NCBI RefSeq assembly: GCF_000190695.1
Contig: NZ_GL870929.1
Coordinates: forward strand, 1,997,196 to 2,053,526
Direction of reading: 5' to 3'
Length of the DNA: 56,331 bases
Origin: Kingella denitrificans ATCC 33394
Lineage (GTDB): Bacteria > Pseudomonadota > Gammaproteobacteria > Burkholderiales > Neisseriaceae
In this document: positions 35,032 to 42,375 of the stretch, piece after piece
How positions within the stretch are numbered: the first letter of the stretch is position 1
Layout of the letters: each line of letters opens with the position of its first letter
Program-made: the position numbers and the translations under genes
The notes under the pieces: generated by a model
Seen by the model: the letters and a program-made list of their open reading frames with translations, nothing else
Told to the model about the DNA's origin: nothing
Database searches by the model: none

Positions 35032-37169
35032 AGCGGTTTATCTGGGTTTTCTGGGGAATGGTTTTGGGCGGGCGCGAAATAAAGATGGATGTCCGCACCG
35101 CCTTCGACACGATTGGCGATCGTAATGCGTCCGTTGTGTTCTTCCACAATTTTTTTTACCACGGGCAGCCCCAGGCCTGTGCCGTTGGGTTTGTCGGTGA
35201 TGTAAGGTTCGAAGGCGTTGGACAGCATTTCTTTGCTGAAGCCCGTGCCGTTGTTCTGCACGTTCAAGTGCAGGCTGCCTTCTGCCGCTTCCGTGTAAAT
35301 CCAAACGTGCGGTGCTGCATCGCTTTGCGCTGCTTCGGCGGCGTTTTTGAACAGGTTGTGCAACACTTGGCGTATGGCAGTGGTGTCGGCATTGAGCATT
35401 AAAGGCATCTGGCTTAAATGTGCTTCGAACACGCAGGGAGAACTTTCGTATAAGACCAATACTTCGGCAATAATGTCGTTGAAATTGATGGGCTTAAACT
35501 TCATCGCGGCAGGCGCGCGGGCGTAATTCCGAAAGGCTTCCACCATTTCTTTAAGGGCCGCCACCTGCTTAACGATAGTGTTGGTGGATTTTTCCAAAAT
35601 TTGCGCATCGTCTGTTGCTAATTTACCACGCAATTTCCATGCCAATCTTTCGGCAGACAGTTGAATCGGGGTGAGCGGATTGCGGATTTCGTGCGCCAAA
35701 CGCTTGGCCACCTCGCCCCAGGCGGCTTCTTTTTGGGCGCGGACGAGGGCGGTAATGTCGTCAAATACCAACACTAAGCCGTGGCCGTTTTCTTCGGGCA
35801 AGCGCACGGCTTTGCCCAGCAAAATGCGGCTTTCGTCTTGGGCTAAATAGGTGGTTTCGACAGCTTCGCGGCTGTGTTCGGTTTCGGCCAGCGTTTTGAA
35901 GACTTGGCTCAATGCGGAGTGTTGTGGCGACTGGTGCGCCCAATCCTGCGGTTTCTGCCCCAAAAGTGCGGCCAGGTTGCAGCCCAAAATGGTTTCGGCG
36001 CTTTGGTTGTAGGTGTTCAGGCAGCCTGCATTGTCCAGCGTTACCACGCCGTTGCTCAAACTTTCCAGCACGCGTTCCAGATAATGCCGCACTGCTTCTT
36101 GTTCGTAGCGGTGGCGTTCGTCGGCGGTTTTGGCGATGGCCAGTTGTTCGCTCATGTGGTTGAAGAGCTGGGTCAGCCGGCCCAGTTCGTCTTTTTGGGT
36201 GACTGCAATGTGCTGGTTGAAATTGCCTTGGGCGATGGCGCGGGCGGCGTTGGAAAGCTGCACAATCGGGCTGACGAAGCGTTGGGCGAAATATAGGGCG
36301 GCGGCCAATGCCAGCAGCACGGCCAAAAGGGTGGCGATGCAGAGGGTGATTAAAAAGAAGGTTTGCAGGCCTTTTTGGGCGAAATTGAGTTCGGCGTATT
36401 TGGCGCGGGCGGATTCGATGAGCTGTGCGTCTTGGGCAATGGCTTCGGGAATACGGTGGCGGAAGAAGAGGGCGTATTGCGCCTGATCGGATTGCGTGAG
36501 CAGCAGCCAGCCGCTGGCGTATAAGGTGTTGTCGAGGCTTTCGATGTGGTAGTGCTTTTCGGTTTGGCGGATTTGTTGCAGGCTGCTTTCGTCCAGTTCG
36601 GGCGCGGGGAAATGTTGCGGATTGTATTGTGCGGCGGGTGTTTTGGTGCGCAGGTTCCACACGGCCAGTTGGGCGAAATCGGCTTGGCCTGCCTGTTGCA
36701 GGGCGGAATCGAGGTTTTGCGGCAATGTGCTGCCTTCTAACAGTTTGGTGCGGACGGTATCTGCCTGCGCCAAGCTGTTTTGCGCGGCGTGCTGCAAGGC
36801 GGTCTGGCTCAATTTCAGGCTGCGCTCCAGCGCTTCTTTGGTGTCGTCGCCGAACCACGAATTGATACTGTGGGCGATGAATTGTGCCGATACGCCCAGC
36901 AGAAACAGCGCGGGCAACACGGCGACAAAGGTAAACATGCGGCTGAGTTTGCGGGCGATTTGCGAGCCGAAAATCTGGTGGTTTTTGTCGCGCAGAATCA
37001 GCCAGATATAGCGCGATACCACGATGAACAGGGTAAGCGCCAACACGGCCGCCGCACCGGCAATCCACCAGAAATAAGGGGCGAAACGGCTTTGGCTGTC
37101 GGTGGAAAAAGTGAGCAGGTAGAGCACGGCGAAGGCGGCGATGCCGCAGAAAATCAGGAAACGGCGCAT
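35028..37169 (-). CDS. ntrY: NtrY-type sensor histidine kinase
   Basis: Membrane sensor kinase for NtrX. The N-terminus has several membrane helices (MRRFLIFCGIAAFAVLYLLTF, then two more by residue 105). A periplasmic region, a further helix, HAMP and PAS domains follow, then the phospho-acceptor histidine in LAHEIRNPLTPIQLSAERLAWKL and the ATPase motifs, including GTGLGLPVVKKIVEEHNG. I choose the ATG at 37169, giving 713 residues; the frame runs 18 codons further only to a TTG. It lies between the DUF4390 gene upstream and ntrX downstream. Uptake sequences in frame encode SLHLNVQNNG in the ATPase domain. Confidence 0.93.
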   Translation of the reverse strand: MRRFLIFCGIAAFAVLYLLTFSTDSQSRFAPYFWWIAGAAAVLALTLFIVVSRYIWLILRDKNHQIFGSQIARKLSRMFTFVAVLPALFLLGVSAQFIAHSINSWFGDDTKEALERSLKLSQTALQHAAQNSLAQADTVRTKLLEGSTLPQNLDSALQQAGQADFAQLAVWNLRTKTPAAQYNPQHFPAPELDESSLQQIRQTEKHYHIESLDNTLYASGWLLLTQSDQAQYALFFRHRIPEAIAQDAQLIESARAKYAELNFAQKGLQTFFLITLCIATLLAVLLALAAALYFAQRFVSPIVQLSNAARAIAQGNFNQHIAVTQKDELGRLTQLFNHMSEQLAIAKTADERHRYEQEAVRHYLERVLESLSNGVVTLDNAGCLNTYNQSAETILGCNLAALLGQKPQDWAHQSPQHSALSQVFKTLAETEHSREAVETTYLAQDESRILLGKAVRLPEENGHGLVLVFDDITALVRAQKEAAWGEVAKRLAHEIRNPLTPIQLSAERLAWKLRGKLATDDAQILEKSTNTIVKQVAALKEMVEAFRNYARAPAAMKFKPINFNDIIAEVLVLYESSPCVFEAHLSQMPLMLNADTTAIRQVLHNLFKNAAEAAQSDAAPHVWIYTEAAEGSLHLNVQNNGTGFSKEMLSNAFEPYITDKPNGTGLGLPVVKKIVEEHNGRITIANRVEGGADIHLYFAPAQNHSPENPDKPL

Positions 37170-37260
37170 GATGGGCGAATGTGGGGAATAAGGTTTTGAG
37201 GCATTGGCGGTTAGGGCGGCCAATGCGTGTTGCAGGTGAAACGGAAGTGCAGGCTGCTTT

Positions 37261-37878
37261 TTAACGGTGGATGTTCAAATCCCGCCAGCCCGAATCCAGT
37301 GACCAGTTGCGCGATGTCAGCGCGTTGATTTGGAAGGGTTTGGGCAGCTTGGTGGTGCTCAGGCTCAGGCGTACGTTCACTTTCACTTCGTATTGCGGCG
37401 TGTCGGAGAGCGTGCCGGCTTCCAAAACCGACCAGTTGGCAATGGCGCCGACGGCCTTGAGCGCGGTGGACAGGCTGCTGTATTCGGAAGAATACGTGCC
37501 GACCGTTACCCGGTAGCGGCTGGTGAGCGGATGGTAGGACAGGCGGTAATTGACGGTGTTGTTGTCGCTGACCAGATGGCTGAGTTTGAAGCGGTACGAT
37601 GCCAGCGTGGGGCGTTCCAGTTGGTAGGTGAGCGCGAAATCCAGCGACACGCCTTGTTTAAGCGCGTCTTCCAGTTGTTCGGGCAATTCGGTAACAAAGC
37701 GCGTGCTGATGGATAATTGCCCGTTGTTCAGGATTTTGCCGTCCAGGCGCGTGCTGCGAATGCTTTCCGCGTGTGCGGCGGGCACGGCCAGCAGCGGCAG
37801 CAGGCAGCAGAAAACGCCCAGCCAACGAAAGCAGCCTGCACTTTTCTTATGCGCTTTGGGATTTGGAGATGAGGGCAT
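37261..37878 (-). CDS. DUF4390-family exported protein
   Basis: The product has 205 residues. The N-terminal hydrophobic segment with AHA cleavage site (LGVFCCLLPLLAVPAAHA) is a signal peptide, so the protein is periplasmic or membrane attached. The rest is beta-rich (ISTRFVTELPEQLEDALKQGVSLDFALTYQLERP), matching the DUF4390 family that often sits between rsmB and ntrY in beta-proteobacteria. The ATG at 37878 lies inside the end of rsmB, a 32-base overlap. An uptake sequence supplies part of the signal-peptide region (KKSAGCFRW). Function is unknown; conserved linkage to ntrYX suggests involvement with that system. Confidence 0.88.
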   Translation of the reverse strand: MPSSPNPKAHKKSAGCFRWLGVFCCLLPLLAVPAAHAESIRSTRLDGKILNNGQLSISTRFVTELPEQLEDALKQGVSLDFALTYQLERPTLASYRFKLSHLVSDNNTVNYRLSYHPLTSRYRVTVGTYSSEYSSLSTALKAVGAIANWSVLEAGTLSDTPQYEVKVNVRLSLSTTKLPKPFQINALTSRNWSLDSGWRDLNIHR

Positions 37879-39112
37879 AATAAAATCCGTCCTGTTTGTC
37901 GTTGGGTAAAAGGGTTTGTTCTTGTTGCAGTTGCGCGTCGGGGTGGCGTTGCAGGAAATTTTGACATTGCCGCCCGTTTTCTTCGTGAAACAGGGAGCAG
38001 GTGGCCAACAGCATCCGGCCGCCGGGTTTGAGCGTCTGCCACAGGCGGTCGAGCAGGATTTCCTGCTGCCGTGCGGTTTTGGCGGCATCGTTCGGGCGGC
38101 GCAGCCATTTGATGTCGGGATTGCGCTTGATGGTGCCGGATGCGGTGCAGGGCACGTCGGCCAAAATGGCGTCGAACGGTTGGCCGTCCCACCAGTCGTC
38201 CAGATTTTGGGCGGCGGCGCAATGCAGCTGCGCGTGCAGGCCGAGCCGTGTCAGGTTGTCTTGTACGCGCTGTAAACGGACGGGGTCGATGTCCAATGCG
38301 GTGAGGGCGCAGTCGGCCATTTCCAAAATATGCCCCGTTTTGCCGCCGGGCGCGGCGCAGGCATCCAAAATGCGTTCGTTGTTTTGCGGTTGCAGCAGGT
38401 AGGCAGCCTGCTGTGCGCCCCAATCCTGCACGGAAACGTGACCTTCGGCAAACTGCGGCAGCTGCTGAACGGGCACGGCTTCGTTCAGGCGGACGGCGTA
38501 GTCGTCCAGTATTTTGGCTTCGATGCCGGCCTGCTGCAACAGCGCGGCATAGCGTTCTGCGTTGCCGTACCGTCGGTTCACGCGCAGGGTGAGCGGCGGG
38601 TGCATTTGGAAGGCGGCGGCAATGTTGTGCCAGTGTTTTGGATATTGCTGCTGCAGGCTGCTTTTGAGCCAGGCGGGCAGGTTGTATTTGGCGGTGTCGT
38701 CAAACCGTGCAGCTTTGTTCAGGCCTTCGCGTTCGCGCAGGAAGCGGCGCAGTATTGCGTTGGCGAAGGAACGGTATTGCCCGCGCCCGATTTTGCCGAT
38801 GTGGCGCACGGTTTCGTTCACCACGGCATACGGTGCGTTGCGCGTGTGGTTTAATTGGTACAGCGCCACCAGCAGATGGGCATAAAGCAAGGGATTATCG
38901 ACAGGTTTGTTCAACAGGCGGTTCAGCATGAAGTGCAGGCTGCCGTAAAAGCGCTGGCAGCCGTAGGCCAAATCCTGCAACATGCCTTTGTCTTGCGCGC
39001 TTAACGCAGGTTCGCCGGCCAATACGCGGCCCAGCTCGTCCGACAGGTTCTGCCCGCCGTGCACTGCGGTGAAAATTTGCGCTGCCAGAAATTGAACGTG
39101 CGATAAAGACAT
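37847..39112 (-). CDS. rsmB: 16S rRNA m5C967 methyltransferase RsmB
   Basis: RsmB methylates C967 of 16S rRNA. The 421-residue protein has an N-terminal NusB-like RNA-binding domain (FLAAQIFTAVHGGQNLSDELG...). The methyltransferase domain has the SAM motif DACAAPGGKTGHILE, the first catalytic cysteine in DVPCTASGTIKRNPDIKW and the second in LATCSLFHEEN. I take the ATG at 39112, preceded by GGAAAA. The frame extends six codons to a TTG. Two uptake sequences are in frame. The gene begins the rsmB-DUF4390-ntrY-ntrX-lpxK unit. Confidence 0.95.
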   Translation of the reverse strand: MSLSHVQFLAAQIFTAVHGGQNLSDELGRVLAGEPALSAQDKGMLQDLAYGCQRFYGSLHFMLNRLLNKPVDNPLLYAHLLVALYQLNHTRNAPYAVVNETVRHIGKIGRGQYRSFANAILRRFLREREGLNKAARFDDTAKYNLPAWLKSSLQQQYPKHWHNIAAAFQMHPPLTLRVNRRYGNAERYAALLQQAGIEAKILDDYAVRLNEAVPVQQLPQFAEGHVSVQDWGAQQAAYLLQPQNNERILDACAAPGGKTGHILEMADCALTALDIDPVRLQRVQDNLTRLGLHAQLHCAAAQNLDDWWDGQPFDAILADVPCTASGTIKRNPDIKWLRRPNDAAKTARQQEILLDRLWQTLKPGGRMLLATCSLFHEENGRQCQNFLQRHPDAQLQQEQTLLPNDKQDGFYYALISKSQSA

Positions 39113-39280
39113 GGGTTTTCCGGAAATCAAGTTAATCGTTGCTGAATTTTAACCGAAAAACGCATTTCAGGCAGCCTGCACCTGCGACGGGGCATGGTGC
39201 CGGCGTGTCGCACAAACCATGCAATCTGCTATATAATCACGCTTTTACCGCTTTTATCGTTGCACAGCAAGGAGCGCGCC

Positions 39281-39469
39281 ATGTACGACAAATATCAATC
39301 CGATACCACAAAATTCCTGAACGATTATTTGCAGCAGCACCCCGAAGAAGCCGAGCGCCGTTTGAAAAACCGCGCCCTGCTTTGGGATGTGGAGCTGAAC
39401 GCCGAAGAGCAGGAAGCCTTCAAAGCCGCCGCCGTGGCCAAAAAACCTTATACCTACCAACCCGATTAA
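39281..39469 (+). CDS. DUF3460-family small protein
   Basis: A 62-residue protein with the betaproteobacterial DUF3460 pattern: YxSDxTKFLNDYLQQHP at the start, GRALLWD-like RALLWDVELN in the middle and YTYQPD at the end. It has no signal peptide. A perfect AAGGAG ribosome site precedes the ATG at 39281. A frame starting at 39194 is longer but lacks such a site. It is followed 18 bases later by a methyltransferase gene, with only an uptake sequence between. Function unknown. Confidence 0.85.
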   Translation: MYDKYQSDTTKFLNDYLQQHPEEAERRLKNRALLWDVELNAEEQEAFKAAAVAKKPYTYQPD

Positions 39470-39487
39470 GCCAAAAGCAGCCTGCAC

Positions 39488-40156
39488 ATGACGGTTCAAT
39501 CGACAGAGTTCACGCCCGAATTGCGCCAATACCTGCGGCAAATGGGCACGCCCGAGCCCGACATTCTGGCCGACATCCGCCGCCAAACCGAAACGCACCG
39601 TTTGGGCAAAATGGCGATTGCCGCCGAGCAGGCCGCATTGCTGACCTGGCTGGCCAAACTCACGGGCGTGCGCCGTTATTTGGAAATCGGCGTGTTCACC
39701 GGCTACAGCAGCACCGCCATGGCGCTTGCCCTGCCCGAAGACGCAGAGCTGACCTGCTGCGACATCAACGTGACCTTCACCGACCAAGCGCGGCGGCATT
39801 GGCAGGCGGCGGGCGTGGCACACAAAATCACCCTGCATTTGCAGCCTGCACTCATCACCATGGACGAACTGATTGCCCAAGGGCAGGGCGGCAGCTACGA
39901 CATGGCACTGATTGATGCCGACAAACCACCCACGCCGCATTATTTCGAACGCGTGCTGCAACTGGTACGCCCCGGCGGCATCATCGCCATCGACAACCTT
40001 CTGCTGGGCGGCCGCGTGGTGCAGGCTGCCGCCGAAAAAAGCCCCGAAAGTCACCGCATATTGCAAGCATTCAACGCACGGCTGCCGCACGACGAACGCA
40101 TCGAAACGCTCACATTGCCGCTGGGCGACGGCTTAACGTTGGTTCGGAAAAAATAG
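39488..40156 (+). CDS. SAM-dependent O-methyltransferase (caffeoyl-CoA/COMT type)
   Basis: A class I methyltransferase of 222 residues in the O-methyltransferase family 3 (catechol/caffeoyl-CoA type). The SAM motif LEIGVFTGYSSTAMALAL is at about 59-76. The metal-binding aspartates lie in MALIDADKPPTPHYFE and AIDNLLLGGRV. Such bacterial enzymes methylate catechol-like hydroxyls; the substrate here is unknown. The ATG sits directly at the end of a king3DUS (CCTGCACATG), so no normal ribosome site exists. Translation may be coupled to the DUF3460 gene 18 bases upstream. Another uptake sequence gives LQPALITM in frame. A terminator follows. Confidence 0.88.
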   Translation: MTVQSTEFTPELRQYLRQMGTPEPDILADIRRQTETHRLGKMAIAAEQAALLTWLAKLTGVRRYLEIGVFTGYSSTAMALALPEDAELTCCDINVTFTDQARRHWQAAGVAHKITLHLQPALITMDELIAQGQGGSYDMALIDADKPPTPHYFERVLQLVRPGGIIAIDNLLLGGRVVQAAAEKSPESHRILQAFNARLPHDERIETLTLPLGDGLTLVRKK

Positions 40157-40160
40157 TCCG

Positions 40161-40205
40161 AAAAGCAGCCTGCACTTTATCAGCACGGGTGCAGGCTGCT
40201 TTTTC
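40161..40205. terminator. Terminator after the O-methyltransferase
   Basis: AAAAGCAGCCTGCAC and GTGCAGGCTGCTTTTT, four bases after the stop. Confidence 0.75.
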
Positions 40206-40225
40206 ATTGCCCAACACCGCCGCCG

Positions 40226-40262
40226 CACGGTTTTCATGGCGTCTTGCCGCCATACCCACGCT
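40226..40262 (+). repeat. Short dispersed repeat, copy d
   Basis: CGCACGGTTTTCATGGCG, then TCTTGCCGCCATACCCACGC. One central difference (TCTTGCC for TTGCGCC) from the other copies. It overlaps the region just upstream of tilS. Confidence 0.7.
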
Positions 40263-40306
40263 TCGGTTGCCGCCGCCCCGCCGTTCCTTTACGCCCACGC
40301 CCAATC

Positions 40307-41605
40307 ATGCCAACCCCAAATACCGACCAATTCCTGCAACGATTTGCCGCGCAAGTTCCCGATTTGCGCGGCAAACGCATTTGTGTCGGATTGAGCGGCG
40401 GCGCGGATTCCGTGGTGCTGCTGCACGCGCTGGCCGCCCTGCGCGATACCTTTGGCCTGGCCGATTTGTCTGCCGTGCATGTGCACCACGGGCTGAATGC
40501 CGCCGCCGACGATTGGCAGCAGTTCTGCCGCGATTATGCACAGCGGCTGGGCGTGGGCTTTTCGGCGGCGCAAGTGCAGGTGGATGCCGGGAAATTGGGT
40601 ATCGAAGCGGCGGCCAGAACAGCGCGATATGCCGTGTTTGCCGAACAAAACGCCGATTTTGTCGCGTTGGCGCACCATCGGGACGACCAAATCGAAACCT
40701 TTTTTCTGGCGGCATTGCGCGGCGGCGGTTTGCGTGCGCTTTCCGCCATGCCCGAACAGCGCGCGCTGACGGAAAAAACCGTGTTGTGGCGGCCGCTTTT
40801 GGCGTTTTCACGCGCGGAAATCGAACAATATGCACAGGACAACGCGCTGATGTTTGTGCATGACGACAGCAACGAAAATCCGGCGTTTCTGCGCAACTGG
40901 CTGCGCGGCCGCTGGCTGCCCGATTTGGCGGCGCGGCTGCCGCATTATGCGGAACATTTGCACAGCAGCATTGCCTTGTTGCAGGAAGAACGCGCGCTGC
41001 TGGAAGAAGTGGCGGCGCAGGATTGGCAGGCGGTGCGGTGTGCGCAGGGGTTGCATCAGGCGCGTTGGCAGGCGTTCAGTCCGGCGCGGCAACGGCAGCT
41101 TTTGCACACGTTCGCGCGGCAATACGGCTTGGGTGCGCCCACCGCAGGCAGCCTGCACCTTTGGGCGGACTGGCTGCGGCAGGCCGAGCGGGGCGAATGG
41201 CGTTTGCCGCGTGGCCGGGCTGTGTTGTCGCATGGCGTTTTGTTTGCCGTGCCGCAGGATTTTGCGTTGTCTTGGCCGTGGGCGGGGCAGCCCGTGCAAG
41301 GCAGCCTGCACCTTGCCGCACAACAGGCCGGATTGGCATGGCAGGGCAGTGCGCCGCAGGGTGCAGGCTGCTTTCGTGCCGCGCGGCACGATGACGAACT
41401 GCTCACCAATATCGGCCATAAAAACGTGTTCCGACTGTTGCAGGAAAAGCGCGTGCCGGCGTTTGTGCGGCCGTTTTGGGCGGTGGCGTGTGACGAAAAC
41501 GGTCGGTGCATTGCCGTGGCCAACCTGCGCAGCGCGCCCGAATTGGGGCAGGCGCGTTTGATTGCGCCCGATTTGTTGCCGTATCTGCCGCAGGCGGCGG
41601 CATAA
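40307..41605 (+). CDS. tilS: tRNA(Ile) lysidine synthetase TilS
   Basis: TilS converts C34 of a tRNA-Ile to lysidine so it reads AUA. It is an essential cytoplasmic N-type ATP pyrophosphatase. The ATP motif SGGADS lies at residues 30-35. The family blocks HVHHGLNAAADDWQ and ALAHHRDDQIETFFL follow, and the C-terminal domain is present (432 residues). I take the ATG at 40307; the frame extends to 40244 through a dispersed repeat, which I reject. The C-terminal half contains three uptake sequences in frame, encoding GSLHLW, GSLHLAAQQ and GAGCFRAARH. This domain therefore carries an unusual load of them. Confidence 0.94.
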   Translation: MPTPNTDQFLQRFAAQVPDLRGKRICVGLSGGADSVVLLHALAALRDTFGLADLSAVHVHHGLNAAADDWQQFCRDYAQRLGVGFSAAQVQVDAGKLGIEAAARTARYAVFAEQNADFVALAHHRDDQIETFFLAALRGGGLRALSAMPEQRALTEKTVLWRPLLAFSRAEIEQYAQDNALMFVHDDSNENPAFLRNWLRGRWLPDLAARLPHYAEHLHSSIALLQEERALLEEVAAQDWQAVRCAQGLHQARWQAFSPARQRQLLHTFARQYGLGAPTAGSLHLWADWLRQAERGEWRLPRGRAVLSHGVLFAVPQDFALSWPWAGQPVQGSLHLAAQQAGLAWQGSAPQGAGCFRAARHDDELLTNIGHKNVFRLLQEKRVPAFVRPFWAVACDENGRCIAVANLRSAPELGQARLIAPDLLPYLPQAAA

Positions 41606-41707
41606 TCCGCTGTTTTATCAGGACGGCGCATAGGCAAAACGGCAAAATTGCCGTAGAATTTGCCCATTTTTGGGTGATTAACGTATTGAACAGACGGGAT
41701 AGGAATT

Positions 41708-42322
41708 ATGAAAAAACTACTGCCTTTACTGAGTGTTGCCTTGCTGACCGCGTGTTCGCCGGGCAATGATGCCGCCGAGCCGAAAGCCGCCAGCCCTGCG
41801 GCCGCTGCTTCCGCCCCTGTGGTGCAGGCTGCTTCTGCTCCTGCCGCCGCATCTGCCGAAGCGCAAACGGCTTCTGCCGCAGAAGATAATTGGACGCCGC
41901 CGGCCGCCGCATCCGAGCCGAAAGCGCAAGCCGAGCAACTGAACGATTTACTGGGGCAGTTCAAAGACGAAGCCGCCCAGCGCACGGAAGCCTACCGCCA
42001 AAAAAATATGCAGCCTTCTTATGAGGAAAGCATTGCGCTGGTACGCGAAGAAGTGGCCGCCGTCCGCCTTGCCGCGCAGCATTTGAACAAATTGCAGCTG
42101 TCCGACAGCGAAGTGGCCGCCGCCCGCGACGCGCAAGCCAAACTGATGATTCTGCTGGCCGAAAGCAGCGAAGAGCAACTGAAATCGGTAATGAGCAGCG
42201 CGCCCGAATCGGAAGCGGATTTACCCGACCCTGCCAAGCTGGATGCCATCGAGCAAACGCAGCAGGAAGCTGAACAATCATTGAAACGCCTGTTGCGCAA
42301 ATACCGTATCCGCGCCAAATAA
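41708..42322 (+). CDS. Lipoprotein of unknown function
   Basis: The 204-residue product has a lipoprotein signal MKKLLPLLSVALLTACS, with Cys16 as the lipidated residue. An Ala/Pro/Glu-rich linker of about 60 residues follows (AAEPKAAS..., VVQAASAPAAASAEAQ); the VQAAS part comes from an uptake sequence. The rest is a helical, charged domain (LNDLLGQFKDEAAQRTEAYRQK to the end), possibly coiled coil. An AGGAATT ribosome site precedes the ATG. The protein probably sits at the inner or outer membrane facing the periplasm. I do not recognise a family. Confidence 0.82.
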   Translation: MKKLLPLLSVALLTACSPGNDAAEPKAASPAAAASAPVVQAASAPAAASAEAQTASAAEDNWTPPAAASEPKAQAEQLNDLLGQFKDEAAQRTEAYRQKNMQPSYEESIALVREEVAAVRLAAQHLNKLQLSDSEVAAARDAQAKLMILLAESSEEQLKSVMSSAPESEADLPDPAKLDAIEQTQQEAEQSLKRLLRKYRIRAK

Positions 42323-42375
42323 GCCAAAAGCAGCCTGCACTTTCTTTTTTAAATACAACCAACGAAATCAATATT

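Noticed and set aside
35761..37068. A 435-codon minus-strand frame overlapping ntrY
   Set aside because: It is in another frame of the same strand. Its Arg/Pro/His-rich sequence is typical of a shifted reading of a GC-rich gene, while ntrY has full kinase motifs.
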